DNA of 64,000 nucleotides from Bacteroidales bacterium 6E (GTDB taxonomy: Bacteria > Bacteroidota > Bacteroidia > Bacteroidales > Prolixibacteraceae), in contig DF970671.1 in NCBI GenBank assembly GCA_001270045.2, forward strand, positions 57,745 through 121,744, written 5' to 3'. Position numbers and translations under genes: made by a program. Below are positions 18,918 to 27,561 of this stretch, one piece after another (positions within the stretch are counted from its first letter, which is position 1; each line of letters begins with the position of its first letter). Under the pieces are notes generated by a model. That model worked only from the letters and a program-made list of their open reading frames with translations. It had not been told where the DNA came from and ran no database searches.

Positions 18918-20005
18918 TATATATAGTCATCGGTATATTCATTTTTACGTGTGTGCAATTAATGATTGCCTTTATTAATTATGTCTATCCTGAAACGCTT
19001 GTTCCATCAGACCTGAAAACAGATGAATTGGTTTCGGTGTTGATTCCTGCCAGAAACGAAGAGCATAATATTGGAAACATATTGCATGATTTGACTGGTC
19101 ATTCCTACAGGAATCTGGAGATTATTGTTTTTGATGATGAATCATCTGACCGGACAGCTGAAGTCATTAAGGAATTTGCAGCCAGGGATTTACGAATCAG
19201 GCTGGTCAGATCTAATGGTTTGCCTGCTGGGTGGTTGGGAAAGAATTATGCCTGTCATACATTGTCAGGTTATGCAAAAGGATCATATTACCTGTTCCTG
19301 GATGCAGATGTCAGGATTCATGGGAACTTAATAGATGATAGTCTTGGATTTATGAAGCGACATAATTTGGGATTGTTGTCAGTTTTCCCTTCCCAGATCA
19401 TGCAAAGTACAGGGGAAAAGGCCACCGTGCCTGTCATGAATCTTGTTTTGCTTTCACTTTTGCCACTTCGGTTAGTCCGAAGATCCACACGTTCATCTTT
19501 TGCAGCCGCTAACGGCCAGTATATGTTGTTCGAGGCCTCTTGTTACCAAAAGATGCAACCCCATAAAAAGATGAAACTACAAAGGGTTGAGGATATTGAA
19601 ATTTCGAGGTGGTATAAACGTAATGGAATAGGAGTAGCTTGCTTAACCGGAGTTTCAGAAGTCAGATGCCGGATGTATCAGGGTTATCGGGAAGCAGTGA
19701 ATGGTTTTTCCAAGAATGTCATCCAGTTTTTCGGGGGCTCAGGCTTTTTGGCAGTGTTATATGGTTTGGTATCCATCTTTGGGATTATCCCCATAATGTT
19801 TACAATGTCAATAAGGTATGTTCTTTATTATATTTTTCTGCATACCCTGAGAAGAATATTAATTTCTCTTACAAGTAAGCAATCAATAGTTGACAACCTG
19901 ATTTATGCTGTGCCTCAGCAATTGTCTCTTCTAATAATTATTGTAAGGGCCATCTTTGGTGAAATGAAAGGAGGTATCGTATGGAAAGAAAGATTAGTCT
20001 CCTGA
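18914..20005 (+). CDS. Family 2 glycosyltransferase, likely carotenoid-modifying
   Basis: 363 residues. N-terminal TM helix 1-24, then a GT-A domain with SVLIPARNEEHNIG, the donor-site DDESSDRTAE and the metal-binding LDADVRI; C-terminal membrane helices about 275-345. This membrane topology and context resemble CruC and CrtQ, which put a sugar on hydroxylated carotenoids. Product with the neighbours: a glycosyl ester carotenoid. The next gene starts 25 bases before its stop. Confidence 0.85.
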   Translation: MIYIVIGIFIFTCVQLMIAFINYVYPETLVPSDLKTDELVSVLIPARNEEHNIGNILHDLTGHSYRNLEIIVFDDESSDRTAEVIKEFAARDLRIRLVRSNGLPAGWLGKNYACHTLSGYAKGSYYLFLDADVRIHGNLIDDSLGFMKRHNLGLLSVFPSQIMQSTGEKATVPVMNLVLLSLLPLRLVRRSTRSSFAAANGQYMLFEASCYQKMQPHKKMKLQRVEDIEISRWYKRNGIGVACLTGVSEVRCRMYQGYREAVNGFSKNVIQFFGGSGFLAVLYGLVSIFGIIPIMFTMSIRYVLYYIFLHTLRRILISLTSKQSIVDNLIYAVPQQLSLLIIIVRAIFGEMKGGIVWKERLVS

Positions 20006-20700
20006 TATTTTGGGTAATAATATTCATGTCAGTAGGTCGGGCCGCTGAAAAAGACCAGATCTACAAAGCCTATATTTCCGGGAACATGGGCCTTTGGAAA
20101 GAAACCATAGATAAGATGGAACAAAAAAAATCAAACGTGAATGCATCCATATTGGAATTGGTCAATTACCAATATGGATACATTGGATGGGCCATGGGAG
20201 TCGAACGTCATAAGGAGGCCAGATACTATCTTGATTTGGCTGAAAAAAATATTGAAAAATTGTCCAGTCGAGGATATTCCCCCTCTTCGATATATGCATA
20301 CAGATCGGCATTTTATGGCTTTCGAATAGGACTGAATCGCTTACAGGCACCTTTATTGGGGCCCAAGAGTGTTTCACAGGCTAAAAGTGCCATTGAAACA
20401 GATCCTGAGAATCCTCTGGGCTATATTCAGTTAGGTAATGCCGAATATTACATGCCAGCCGTTTTTGGCGGATCGAAGAGCAAGGCACTGGAGTATTTTT
20501 TGAAAGCGAAATCATTAATGGAGAAGCAACCATCAGGATTAAAGAATGATTGGAACTACCTGAGTCTTTTAACGCTTATCGCCCAGGTTCACATTGATTT
20601 GTCAGAGAACGTAAAAGCAAGAAATTTGTATGAAGATATTTTGAGAATTGAACCCGATTTTCTTTGGGTGAAGAATGAATTATATCAAAAAGTAAAATAA
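19981..20700 (+). CDS. Exported TPR-like protein in carotenoid operon
   Basis: 239 residues. Start supported by a strong GGAGG seven bases upstream, inside the 3' end of the glycosyltransferase gene. Signal peptide (MERKISLLIFWVIIFMSVGRAA), then helical tetratricopeptide-like repeats, for example AKSAIETDPENPLGYIQLGNAEYYMP and the segment ending in the C-terminal ARNLYEDILRIEPDFLWVK. No catalytic motif. Likely a periplasmic or inner-membrane adaptor; why it sits between glycosyltransferase and desaturase is unknown. Confidence 0.8.
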   Translation: MERKISLLIFWVIIFMSVGRAAEKDQIYKAYISGNMGLWKETIDKMEQKKSNVNASILELVNYQYGYIGWAMGVERHKEARYYLDLAEKNIEKLSSRGYSPSSIYAYRSAFYGFRIGLNRLQAPLLGPKSVSQAKSAIETDPENPLGYIQLGNAEYYMPAVFGGSKSKALEYFLKAKSLMEKQPSGLKNDWNYLSLLTLIAQVHIDLSENVKARNLYEDILRIEPDFLWVKNELYQKVK

Positions 20701-20713
20701 AAATGGCAATTAT

Positions 20714-22195
20714 ATGAGCAAAAGGGTATTAGTCGTAGGTGCCGGTCTTGGAGGAATAGCTACCGCCCTCAGATTGGCAAAACAGGGATATGAGGTTGAA
20801 ATCCTTGAAAAAAATCAACAGGCGGGTGGTCGGTTGAACCAGATCAAAAAAGATGGATTTACGTTTGATACTGGCCCCAGTTTTTTTAGTATGTCATATG
20901 AGTTTGAGGAGTTTGCCAACGAATGTGGTATTGATCTGCCATTTAGGTATGTTGAGTTGGATCCACTTTATTCAGTTCATATCAAGGGGAATCCTCAAAT
21001 TTTTCACTTGTACAAAGATCTTGACAGGTTGGCCGAACAATTTAATGATTATGAACCTGGATTCAGGTTGAAAATGGAAAAGTACCTCAAGAAATCAGGT
21101 GCACTTTTTGATGATACTATTGATATTGTTATAAAGCGAAATTTCAATTCTCTGCCAGCTTATCTGGTTGCCCTGGCCACTGTAAATCCAATTCATCTGC
21201 CCATACTTTTCAGGAGTTTCTATGACCAGGTGAAGAAGCATTTTACATCAAAAGAGGCCAGGATGATTATTTCACTGGTGGCTTTTTTCCTTGGTCGTAC
21301 ACCATTCGATACCAATGCGGTTTATACCCTTTTGTCATATACTGAGTTCAGGCATAATGGCTATTTTAACGTTGAGGGAGGAATGTATAAAATCGTTGAA
21401 GGGATTGTTAATGAGTTGAATAAAGCTAAAGTAAAAATTCATTACAATACTGAAATTGTCGGATACAAGGAGGATAGAGGTAAACTGGGGTATTTTATTG
21501 ATCAAACCGGAAAGCAATGGGCCGCGGATGCTTTTTTGGTGAACAGTGATGCAGCTAATTTCAGGCATTCAGTGTTTAATCGAAAGGGTTATGAGAAAGT
21601 TAAGATGGATAAGATGAGCTGGACAATGGGTTACCTGACCATATATCTCGGTATCAATATAAAACTTCCGGAAATTAACCATCATAACTACTATTTGGGA
21701 GGAGATTTTGAAAGCTATGCCCATAACATCCTTCACAAGAAAGAAGTACTGGATAATCCCTACTATTATGTGAATGTTTTGTCAAGGAAAAATCCGGAAT
21801 GCGCCCCTGAAGGTTGTGAGAGCCTGTTTTTCGTTTGTCCGGTTCCCAATCTTCTGGCAAAACCTGACTGGAGTGACAAGGATCAAATCGTCGAAAAAGT
21901 TATACAGGATTTTTCTGGCCGGATTGGAGTCAACATTTCTGATAAGATAGTCTCAAAGACTGTATATACGCCCATTGATTGGCAGGATCAATTCAACTTG
22001 TATATGGGGAGTGGTCTTGGACTCTCGCATAGTCTGGGCCAGATTGGCGGATTCAGGCCTCCAAATCATGATGAGGATTTCGCAAATGTCTTCTATGCCG
22101 GTGCTTCTACGGTTCCAGGTGCTGGTTTGCCGATGGCTATCATCAGCTCAAAACTGGCTACTCAAAGAATAAAGGAGTTTTCTGAAAAAAAATAG
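20714..22195 (+). CDS. crtI: Phytoene desaturase-family FAD enzyme
   Basis: 493 residues, CrtI length. N-terminal FAD fold VLVVGAGLGGIATALRLAKQG with GGR (AGGRLNQI) and TGPSFF; C-terminal conserved GxxxxPGAGLPMAI (YAGASTVPGAGLPMAI). Converts phytoene to lycopene, or acts as a later desaturase such as CrtD at C3',4'; being the only family member in the operon I favour the main desaturase, but a second copy elsewhere would change that. Last gene of the operon, 13 bases after the TPR gene. Confidence 0.92.
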   Translation: MSKRVLVVGAGLGGIATALRLAKQGYEVEILEKNQQAGGRLNQIKKDGFTFDTGPSFFSMSYEFEEFANECGIDLPFRYVELDPLYSVHIKGNPQIFHLYKDLDRLAEQFNDYEPGFRLKMEKYLKKSGALFDDTIDIVIKRNFNSLPAYLVALATVNPIHLPILFRSFYDQVKKHFTSKEARMIISLVAFFLGRTPFDTNAVYTLLSYTEFRHNGYFNVEGGMYKIVEGIVNELNKAKVKIHYNTEIVGYKEDRGKLGYFIDQTGKQWAADAFLVNSDAANFRHSVFNRKGYEKVKMDKMSWTMGYLTIYLGINIKLPEINHHNYYLGGDFESYAHNILHKKEVLDNPYYYVNVLSRKNPECAPEGCESLFFVCPVPNLLAKPDWSDKDQIVEKVIQDFSGRIGVNISDKIVSKTVYTPIDWQDQFNLYMGSGLGLSHSLGQIGGFRPPNHDEDFANVFYAGASTVPGAGLPMAIISSKLATQRIKEFSEKK

Positions 22196-22227
22196 TCTGT
22201 CAGTAGACTTTACCAATAAATGTTTTC

Positions 22228-22263
22228 TTTGTTTATCTTATAATTGCATAAGATTAAACAAAA
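22228..22263. promoter_or_regulatory. Imperfect palindrome upstream of CarH-like gene
   Basis: TTTGTTTATCTTAT and ATAAGATTAAACAAA face each other across 6 bases, pairing over 14 positions with one bulged T. It ends in the same ATTAAACAAAA 11-mer found before crtB. It lies 57-92 bases before the regulator's start and so could mediate autoregulation. Confidence 0.5.
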
Positions 22264-22320
22264 GATGATCTTGTGCGTTATTAAGTACATTATTACTGAT
22301 GTAGCTTCAATTATTTTGTG

Positions 22321-23199
22321 ATGACAAACAGGTATTCCATTAAGGACTTAGAAATATTGTCAGGTGTGAAAGCCCATACTATACGTATCTGGGAAAAGCG
22401 CTATAATCTTCTGTCCCCGGAAAGGACCGATACCAACATTCGTTATTATAATGACAATGACCTGCGCAAGATCATTAATGTGTCCTTTTTGGTCAGGCAT
22501 CAATTTAAGATATCGCGGATATCGACATGGGATTCAGCACGTATCCAGACGGAAGTCCTCAATATATCAAATAATTCAGGGGAAAAGGATGAACTAACCG
22601 AACAGCTGCTGTCTTGTTTAATATCCTTTGAAAACCATAAGTTTCTGAAGCTTGTCAATGATATTATACATGACCTTGGAATTGAAGAGGCATATACAAA
22701 GGTCTTTTTTGGTTTTCTTGAAAAAGTTGGACTTTATTGGCAGGCAGGAGTGCTTTACCCTGCACAGGAACACTTTGTATCCAATGTCTTACGGCAAAAG
22801 CTGCTTGCAGAAATCGAATTTGCGGAGGCCGAAAGCAAGAATCAACCCAATATGCTGTTTTTTCTTCACGAAAACGAGATGCATGAATTGGGATTGCTTT
22901 TTTACTCCTGGATTGCACGAAAATCAGGCTTCAACGTAATTTATCTTGGTACACAGGTTCCGTTTGATGACCTCCGTAAGGTGGCAGGCGCCACACGATT
23001 CAGTGCAGTGATGACTGCTTTTACAAATCCCATGGAAGAAGGATTTATACAGGAATATCTTCAAAAATTATTGCATCTGTTTCCAACCCAGAAAATATAT
23101 ATATCTGGATATCAGGTAAAGGATATTATGGATGAGCTTCCTGAAAGAGTTGAACCAATCAGAAATTATCTTGCGCTGAAGCAAAAGCTGAAAGAATGA
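22321..23199 (+). CDS. MerR/B12-binding transcriptional regulator, CarH-like
   Basis: 292 residues from ATG (a GTG one codon earlier is possible). MerR DNA-binding domain 1-70 (YSIKDLEILSGVKAHTIRIW, WEKRYNLLSPERT), helical-bundle cap with the full W-X9-EH cobalamin signature (W140, E150, H151) and a B12-binding Rossmann domain with the lower-ligand motif EMHELG (His188) followed by YLGTQVPFDDL. These are all features of CarH-type photoreceptors, which use adenosylcobalamin to sense light and repress carotenoid genes in the dark. Position right behind the crt operon and shared upstream motif support the role; light response itself is inferred. Confidence 0.9.
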   Translation: MTNRYSIKDLEILSGVKAHTIRIWEKRYNLLSPERTDTNIRYYNDNDLRKIINVSFLVRHQFKISRISTWDSARIQTEVLNISNNSGEKDELTEQLLSCLISFENHKFLKLVNDIIHDLGIEEAYTKVFFGFLEKVGLYWQAGVLYPAQEHFVSNVLRQKLLAEIEFAEAESKNQPNMLFFLHENEMHELGLLFYSWIARKSGFNVIYLGTQVPFDDLRKVAGATRFSAVMTAFTNPMEEGFIQEYLQKLLHLFPTQKIYISGYQVKDIMDELPERVEPIRNYLALKQKLKE

Positions 23200-23306
23200 T
23201 CCCTGACACCTCTTCAGTCAAATAAGAAATCTCAATTGTGGATTTCCTGTATAATTGACAGTAATGTTTCATATATTTAATGCGCTAAATTGAAATATTA
23301 CTGATT

Positions 23307-25175
23307 ATGAAACCTGGCATATCCTTTCAACATCGCTCCCGAATATTTGGGCTTTTATTACTCCTGGTGGCTGTGTTTATGAGTCCTGTGATTAGTTTCT
23401 CCCAACCCAGCGGTGGTCCATACGGTCCTGTGCGACAAAACTATAACCTACCCCAAATACAAGGGAATGTAATTTTTGTTTCACCTGATGGTGACGAAAA
23501 GGCTACTGGCTTATCAATTGATTCACCTACCAGCATAGAAACAGCAATATCGCGCGTCAGTACAGGTGATGCCATAATACTCAGGGGAGGGATATATCGT
23601 ACAGGTGATTTGATATTGAATCAGGGGATTACCATGCAACCTTATATGGATGAACAACCGGTACTAAAAGGTACTTTTGTGGCTGAGAAGTGGAGAAATT
23701 TAGGAAATGGCTTATGGACAACCCATTGGGAAAAATTGTTTCCTGCAGAGCCTGCCGACTGGTGGCAGAGGGACAGGGAAGGAAAGCGTACGCCTCTTCA
23801 CAAGTTTAATAATGATATGGTTTTCGTTGATGGAAGATTATTGCAATCTGCAGGTTATGAGGCGGAAGTTGATGAGAATTCTTTCTATATCGATTATTCA
23901 TCCGGCACTGTTTATATCGGGACGGATCCCACTGATAAGCTGGTTGAAATTACTGCTTATGATGTTGCCATACACCGTACCATCAAGGATGCGCATGGGA
24001 AATCAAACGATGGAAAGGGCCCTGTGATCAGGGGAATTACCTTTACCCAGTATGCTTACCGTGCATTTGAGTTCGACGGCTACAACCCTGAAGAGGTCTC
24101 GCCTGAAACAGCCCATGGGAAGGATATCGTTGGCACTACAATCGAGCATTGCACCATTTCATTTTGTTCAAGGGTTGCAGGTTACTTCCGGGGCGATCAC
24201 CTGACCATCCGAAATTGCAAGGTGAGTGACACTAGTACCGAGGGAGTGTTTGTTCTTAGTTCATCGGATGTTCTCCTCGAAAAAAATATTTTTACACGTA
24301 ACAATATCGAGCGAATAACAGGTTATTATCCTTCGGCCGTGAAAATATTTAACCAGTGTTACAGGGTGACCTGTGCTGATAACCTGGTAAAAGACCTTCC
24401 TTTTTCAAACGGGATATGGTATGATGTTGGTAATGTTGACGGAGTATTCATAAATAACTGGATTGAAAACGTTGGAATTGTGGACCGTAGGATTACAGGG
24501 AATCAGACTTGGCCCAGTGAAAGTGGATTTTTCTTTGAGATTTCATAGGGAGCAATTTGTGCCGGCAATGTTTTTGTGAATTGTGAAATGGGCATTCATA
24601 TTTTGAATAGTTGTGATGTTAAGGTTTACCAGAATACCTTTGTGAACAGCACTGCCACTTTTGCAAGAAGTGAACGAAGTGCACAGGGAGACCATTTTGG
24701 TTGGCATCCTTCATCGGGACCTGATGTTGATGAGCGTGACGGACATATTTTTGTCAATAACCTGATGTATGGGGAAGCAGGTTTTCACAGACCGCATTTG
24801 TTTGTCTGGCAACGTGATTTCCTTTGCGAGAGACTTGACGAACCTCAATTCGATGAATTGGACCACAATGTATATGCCTTGGCCTCCAGGGGAGATTCTC
24901 CCTTAATTCTTTGGAGTCCCTTAAAGGTGCAGGGATGTATTGCCGAAATGAATTCACCGGTAAACCTTAATCAATTGCTTCCAAAATTTTCAGGAAACAG
25001 TAAACTTTATCAGGGTTACAATGTTTTTCAAAGTCTGGAGCTAAAGCGTTTGTCTTTGCTTGAAAGTTTTCCGGGGAATGGTCATGCTTCCAAAATGCCT
25101 GAGTCTATCAGTAAAATTCTGAATCGACCCAAAAAGGACAATCCTTATATAGGAGCGTTCCCAAGTGTCAGGTAG
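23307..25175 (+). pseudogene. Secreted beta-helix protein, broken by in-frame amber codon
   Basis: One reading frame of 622 codons split by TAG at 24546-24548 (codon 414). Reading continues in the same frame on both sides: ...GFFFEIS-stop-GAICAGNVFVNCEMG... so the two halves are one gene. Signal peptide to about residue 33, then repeated right-handed parallel beta-helix rungs (IRGITFTQYAY, IEHCTISFCS, IRNCKVSDTS, LEKNIFTRNN, VYQNTFVNS). Family members include polysaccharide lyases and isomerases; no catalytic assignment possible. TAG is a normal stop elsewhere here, so recoding is unlikely; recent nonsense mutation (AAG or TAT to TAG) or a sequencing error are the choices. The start of the second half at an internal ATG (24576) is probably not used. 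Confidence 0.85.
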
Positions 25176-25231
25176 CATGGGATGTTCGATAGCGTTAGAT
25201 TCATTTTTCATGATCAAATTGGTAAATCATA

Positions 25232-26293
25232 ATGTCAAAGCTTTTATCCACTCTTACCATAAAGGATATAACCTTTAAAAATCGTATTGCAATATCCCCA
25301 ATGTGCCAATATTCAGCCTGGGATGGATATGCCAACAACTGGCATCTTGTGCATTACGGAAGCAGGGCTGTTGGTGGGGCCGGATTGGTCATTCAGGAAG
25401 CCACCGGAGTTTCTCCGGAGGGTAGAATTACTCCTGGCGATTTGGGGATCTACCTGGACGAACATATTGAAAACTTGTCTGCCATAACAACATTTGTAAA
25501 ACAACATGGTGCAGTGCCCGGAATCCAATTGGCCCATGCCGGGCGAAAGGCCGGTTGTGCAAAGCCTTGGGATGGCGGAAAGCAACTACCTGTCAATGAT
25601 GGTGGATGGAAAACAGTTGCACCATCTCCTATACCGTTTTTAACTTCAGACGACCAGCCTGAAGAATTGGATCTTTCGGGGATAATGAAGGTTGTTGCCG
25701 ATTTTAGGGCTGCTGCTGCACGTGCCGTGGATGCAGGCTTTCAAGTGTTGGAGATACATGCAGCCCACGGATATTTGATACATGAATTTTTGTCCCCCAT
25801 AACTAATCAACGAATGGATTCTTATGGTGGGACTTTTGAGAATCGTATCAGATTGTTAATTGAAATCGTCAGAGCCGTACAGACAGTCTGGCCTTCCAAT
25901 ATGCCCCTTTTTGTCAGGATTTCGGCCACTGATTGGGTAAGTGGAGGATGGGACATTGATGAAGCCGTACAATTAGCTTCAAGGCTTCGACGGGAAGGAG
26001 TCGACCTGATCGATACTTCCTCCGGTGGATTGGTTCCGGATGCCAAAATTCCTTTTTCGCCTGGATACCAAGTAGGTTTTGCTGCGAGGATCAGGAAGGA
26101 AACCGGGATAAAAACCGGGGCAGTTGGTTTGATTACCAGTGTGTTGCAGGCTGAAGATATTTTAAAGGCTGATCATGCAGATCTGATTCTCATTGCAAGG
26201 GAATCATTGCGAAATCCATACTTTGGCTTAAATGCAGGCAAGGAACTAACGAAAGAAGTTAATTGGCCTGTTCAATATCTTAGGGCAAAATAA
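25232..26293 (+). CDS. NADH:flavin oxidoreductase, Old Yellow Enzyme family (YqjM-like)
   Basis: 353 residues, FMN TIM barrel. Markers: ISPMCQYSAWDG with the thermophilic-like OYE cysteine near residue 25, EIHAAHGYLIHEFLSP with the His pair binding the substrate, and NQRMDSYGGTFENRIRLL. It reduces activated C=C bonds of enones using NAD(P)H. YqjM-type features (the Cys, SYGGTFENR) are clear. Physiological substrate unknown; freestanding gene, convergent with the Rrf2 regulator. Confidence 0.94.
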   Translation: MSKLLSTLTIKDITFKNRIAISPMCQYSAWDGYANNWHLVHYGSRAVGGAGLVIQEATGVSPEGRITPGDLGIYLDEHIENLSAITTFVKQHGAVPGIQLAHAGRKAGCAKPWDGGKQLPVNDGGWKTVAPSPIPFLTSDDQPEELDLSGIMKVVADFRAAAARAVDAGFQVLEIHAAHGYLIHEFLSPITNQRMDSYGGTFENRIRLLIEIVRAVQTVWPSNMPLFVRISATDWVSGGWDIDEAVQLASRLRREGVDLIDTSSGGLVPDAKIPFSPGYQVGFAARIRKETGIKTGAVGLITSVLQAEDILKADHADLILIARESLRNPYFGLNAGKELTKEVNWPVQYLRAK

Positions 26294-26386
26294 CGCGTAT
26301 AGCCTGCTGACCCTTAGATACTACAATTGAAAATTAATTAATTCAGAGTCCACAAATTGCCGGAATCTAAAGGTGAAATCGAAGAT

Positions 26387-26845
26387 TTAGTCCTGATAAA
26401 CCGAAGTGGAAGCCTCTGTTTCATTTTCAGGATGTAAGGAAACTTCCTTGTTGATTAAGTCCTGAAGGGTGATGCCCTGAAGGTAATTGATAATTAATTG
26501 ATTCAGATTGCCATAGACTCCTTGGGCAGAACACTGCCCTGAACGGTCACATATTTCATTGCCCGTAAGGCAATCCACTACGCAAATAGCTGGTTCAAAT
26601 GCCTGATAGATGTCGTAAAGCGAAATCAACTCCGGTGATTTGCGAAGGATGTAACCACTTTTTTTCCCTTTTACATTTCGGATAAGCATGGCAGTCTTAA
26701 GCGCATGGATAATGTGGTCAAGATATTTAAGCGATATTTCCTGTCTTTCCGCAATATCTTTCTGAAAAACTCCTGCTTGGGAGTGATTCATGGCTATTTC
26801 GAGCATGGTTCTGATGCCATACCTTGTTTTTGCATTCAGCTTCAC
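26387..26845 (-). CDS. Rrf2-family regulator with cysteine cluster
   Basis: 152 residues from a GTG start. Winged-helix N-terminus (KLNAKTRYGIRTMLEIA, RQEISLKYLDHIIHALK) and a loop with cysteines ICVVDC...EICDRSGQC around residues 92-110, the region where IscR and NsrR bind an Fe-S cluster. It probably senses cluster state, oxidative or nitrosative stress. Last gene of a minus-strand operon, 15 bases after the YceI-like gene, which suggests feedback on that operon. Confidence 0.92.
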   Translation of the reverse strand: MKLNAKTRYGIRTMLEIAMNHSQAGVFQKDIAERQEISLKYLDHIIHALKTAMLIRNVKGKKSGYILRKSPELISLYDIYQAFEPAICVVDCLTGNEICDRSGQCSAQGVYGNLNQLIINYLQGITLQDLINKEVSLHPENETEASTSVYQD

Positions 26846-26860
26846 AATTTCCGGTTAAGT

Positions 26861-27451
26861 TTATGTCTCAGTGATTAAAATTTTAAAGTTAATATTTACT
26901 TTGTTATTTAATCTAACCAAGCCCATAAATTTTTTTGGTGGTTCCAGTAAAAATTCTGATAGATAGATATTTGCATTGCCGGTTAGTGTTTTGGATCCGG
27001 ACATATGCTTGATAGAGGAGTTGTTTGTCTTTATTTTTCTTGTTTGCCCTGAAAGGCTGACTTCAAGCACAGTGGGTTCACTTTCCTTCCTTTCATTGAT
27101 ATGACGATAGAATTGTTCAATATCAATTTTTATTGTCACAGAGGGATGTTGATCTGCATTGACCAGATTATGAAAGTCATAGAGGATTATCTGATTTTTA
27201 CAATTCAATCGTTCAATCGGGATAGTGAAAATAATCGTTGAATTTTCATAAATCCCAACAATATCCTTTACTTCATTATTTGTTTTTGAATCGAGGAATA
27301 ATTGGAATTTGTTAATATTGGTTTCGCCCATTATTACGATATCCTGCAGCTGTGCTGTTGTTAATGCTGGAGCTTGTTGCGCTTTTATTGATGAAGCAAA
27401 GCATCCGAAGGCAACCAGAAGATAAAGTAATATGTTGGACTTATTTTTCAT
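26861..27451 (-). CDS. Exported YceI-like protein
   Basis: 196 residues: signal peptide to about residue 24 (ending SSIKA), then a divergent YceI lipocalin-like fold: IPIERLNCKNQIILYDFHNLVNAD corresponds to the 'MN.HM...L....YP' strand and hairpin, PSVTIKIDIEQF and LTGNANIYLSEFLLEPP to the later strands. YceI proteins bind isoprenoid or lipid ligands in the periplasm. It is the second YceI-type gene of the operon and much less conserved than the first. Confidence 0.75.
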   Translation of the reverse strand: MKNKSNILLYLLVAFGCFASSIKAQQAPALTTAQLQDIVIMGETNINKFQLFLDSKTNNEVKDIVGIYENSTIIFTIPIERLNCKNQIILYDFHNLVNADQHPSVTIKIDIEQFYRHINERKESEPTVLEVSLSGQTRKIKTNNSSIKHMSGSKTLTGNANIYLSEFLLEPPKKFMGLVRLNNKVNINFKILITET

Positions 27452-27561
27452 TTTATTTTGAATGGCAATCCTGTGTTTCTATCCTGTATTGGTATTCATT
27501 TTCCGTAAGCAATGTTTCCAGGATTTGGTGAATACACAGGATGGCCAGTTTGTTATTTATG

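Noticed and set aside
24546-24548. TAG recoding as a sense codon
   Set aside because: Other genes here (for example the sigma-54 regulator and the CrtI-type gene) end in TAG, so reassignment is not supported.
24576-25175. A separate gene starting at the internal ATG after the amber codon
   Set aside because: It is the same frame and the same beta-helix as the upstream part, has no signal peptide of its own, so it is the second half of one broken gene.
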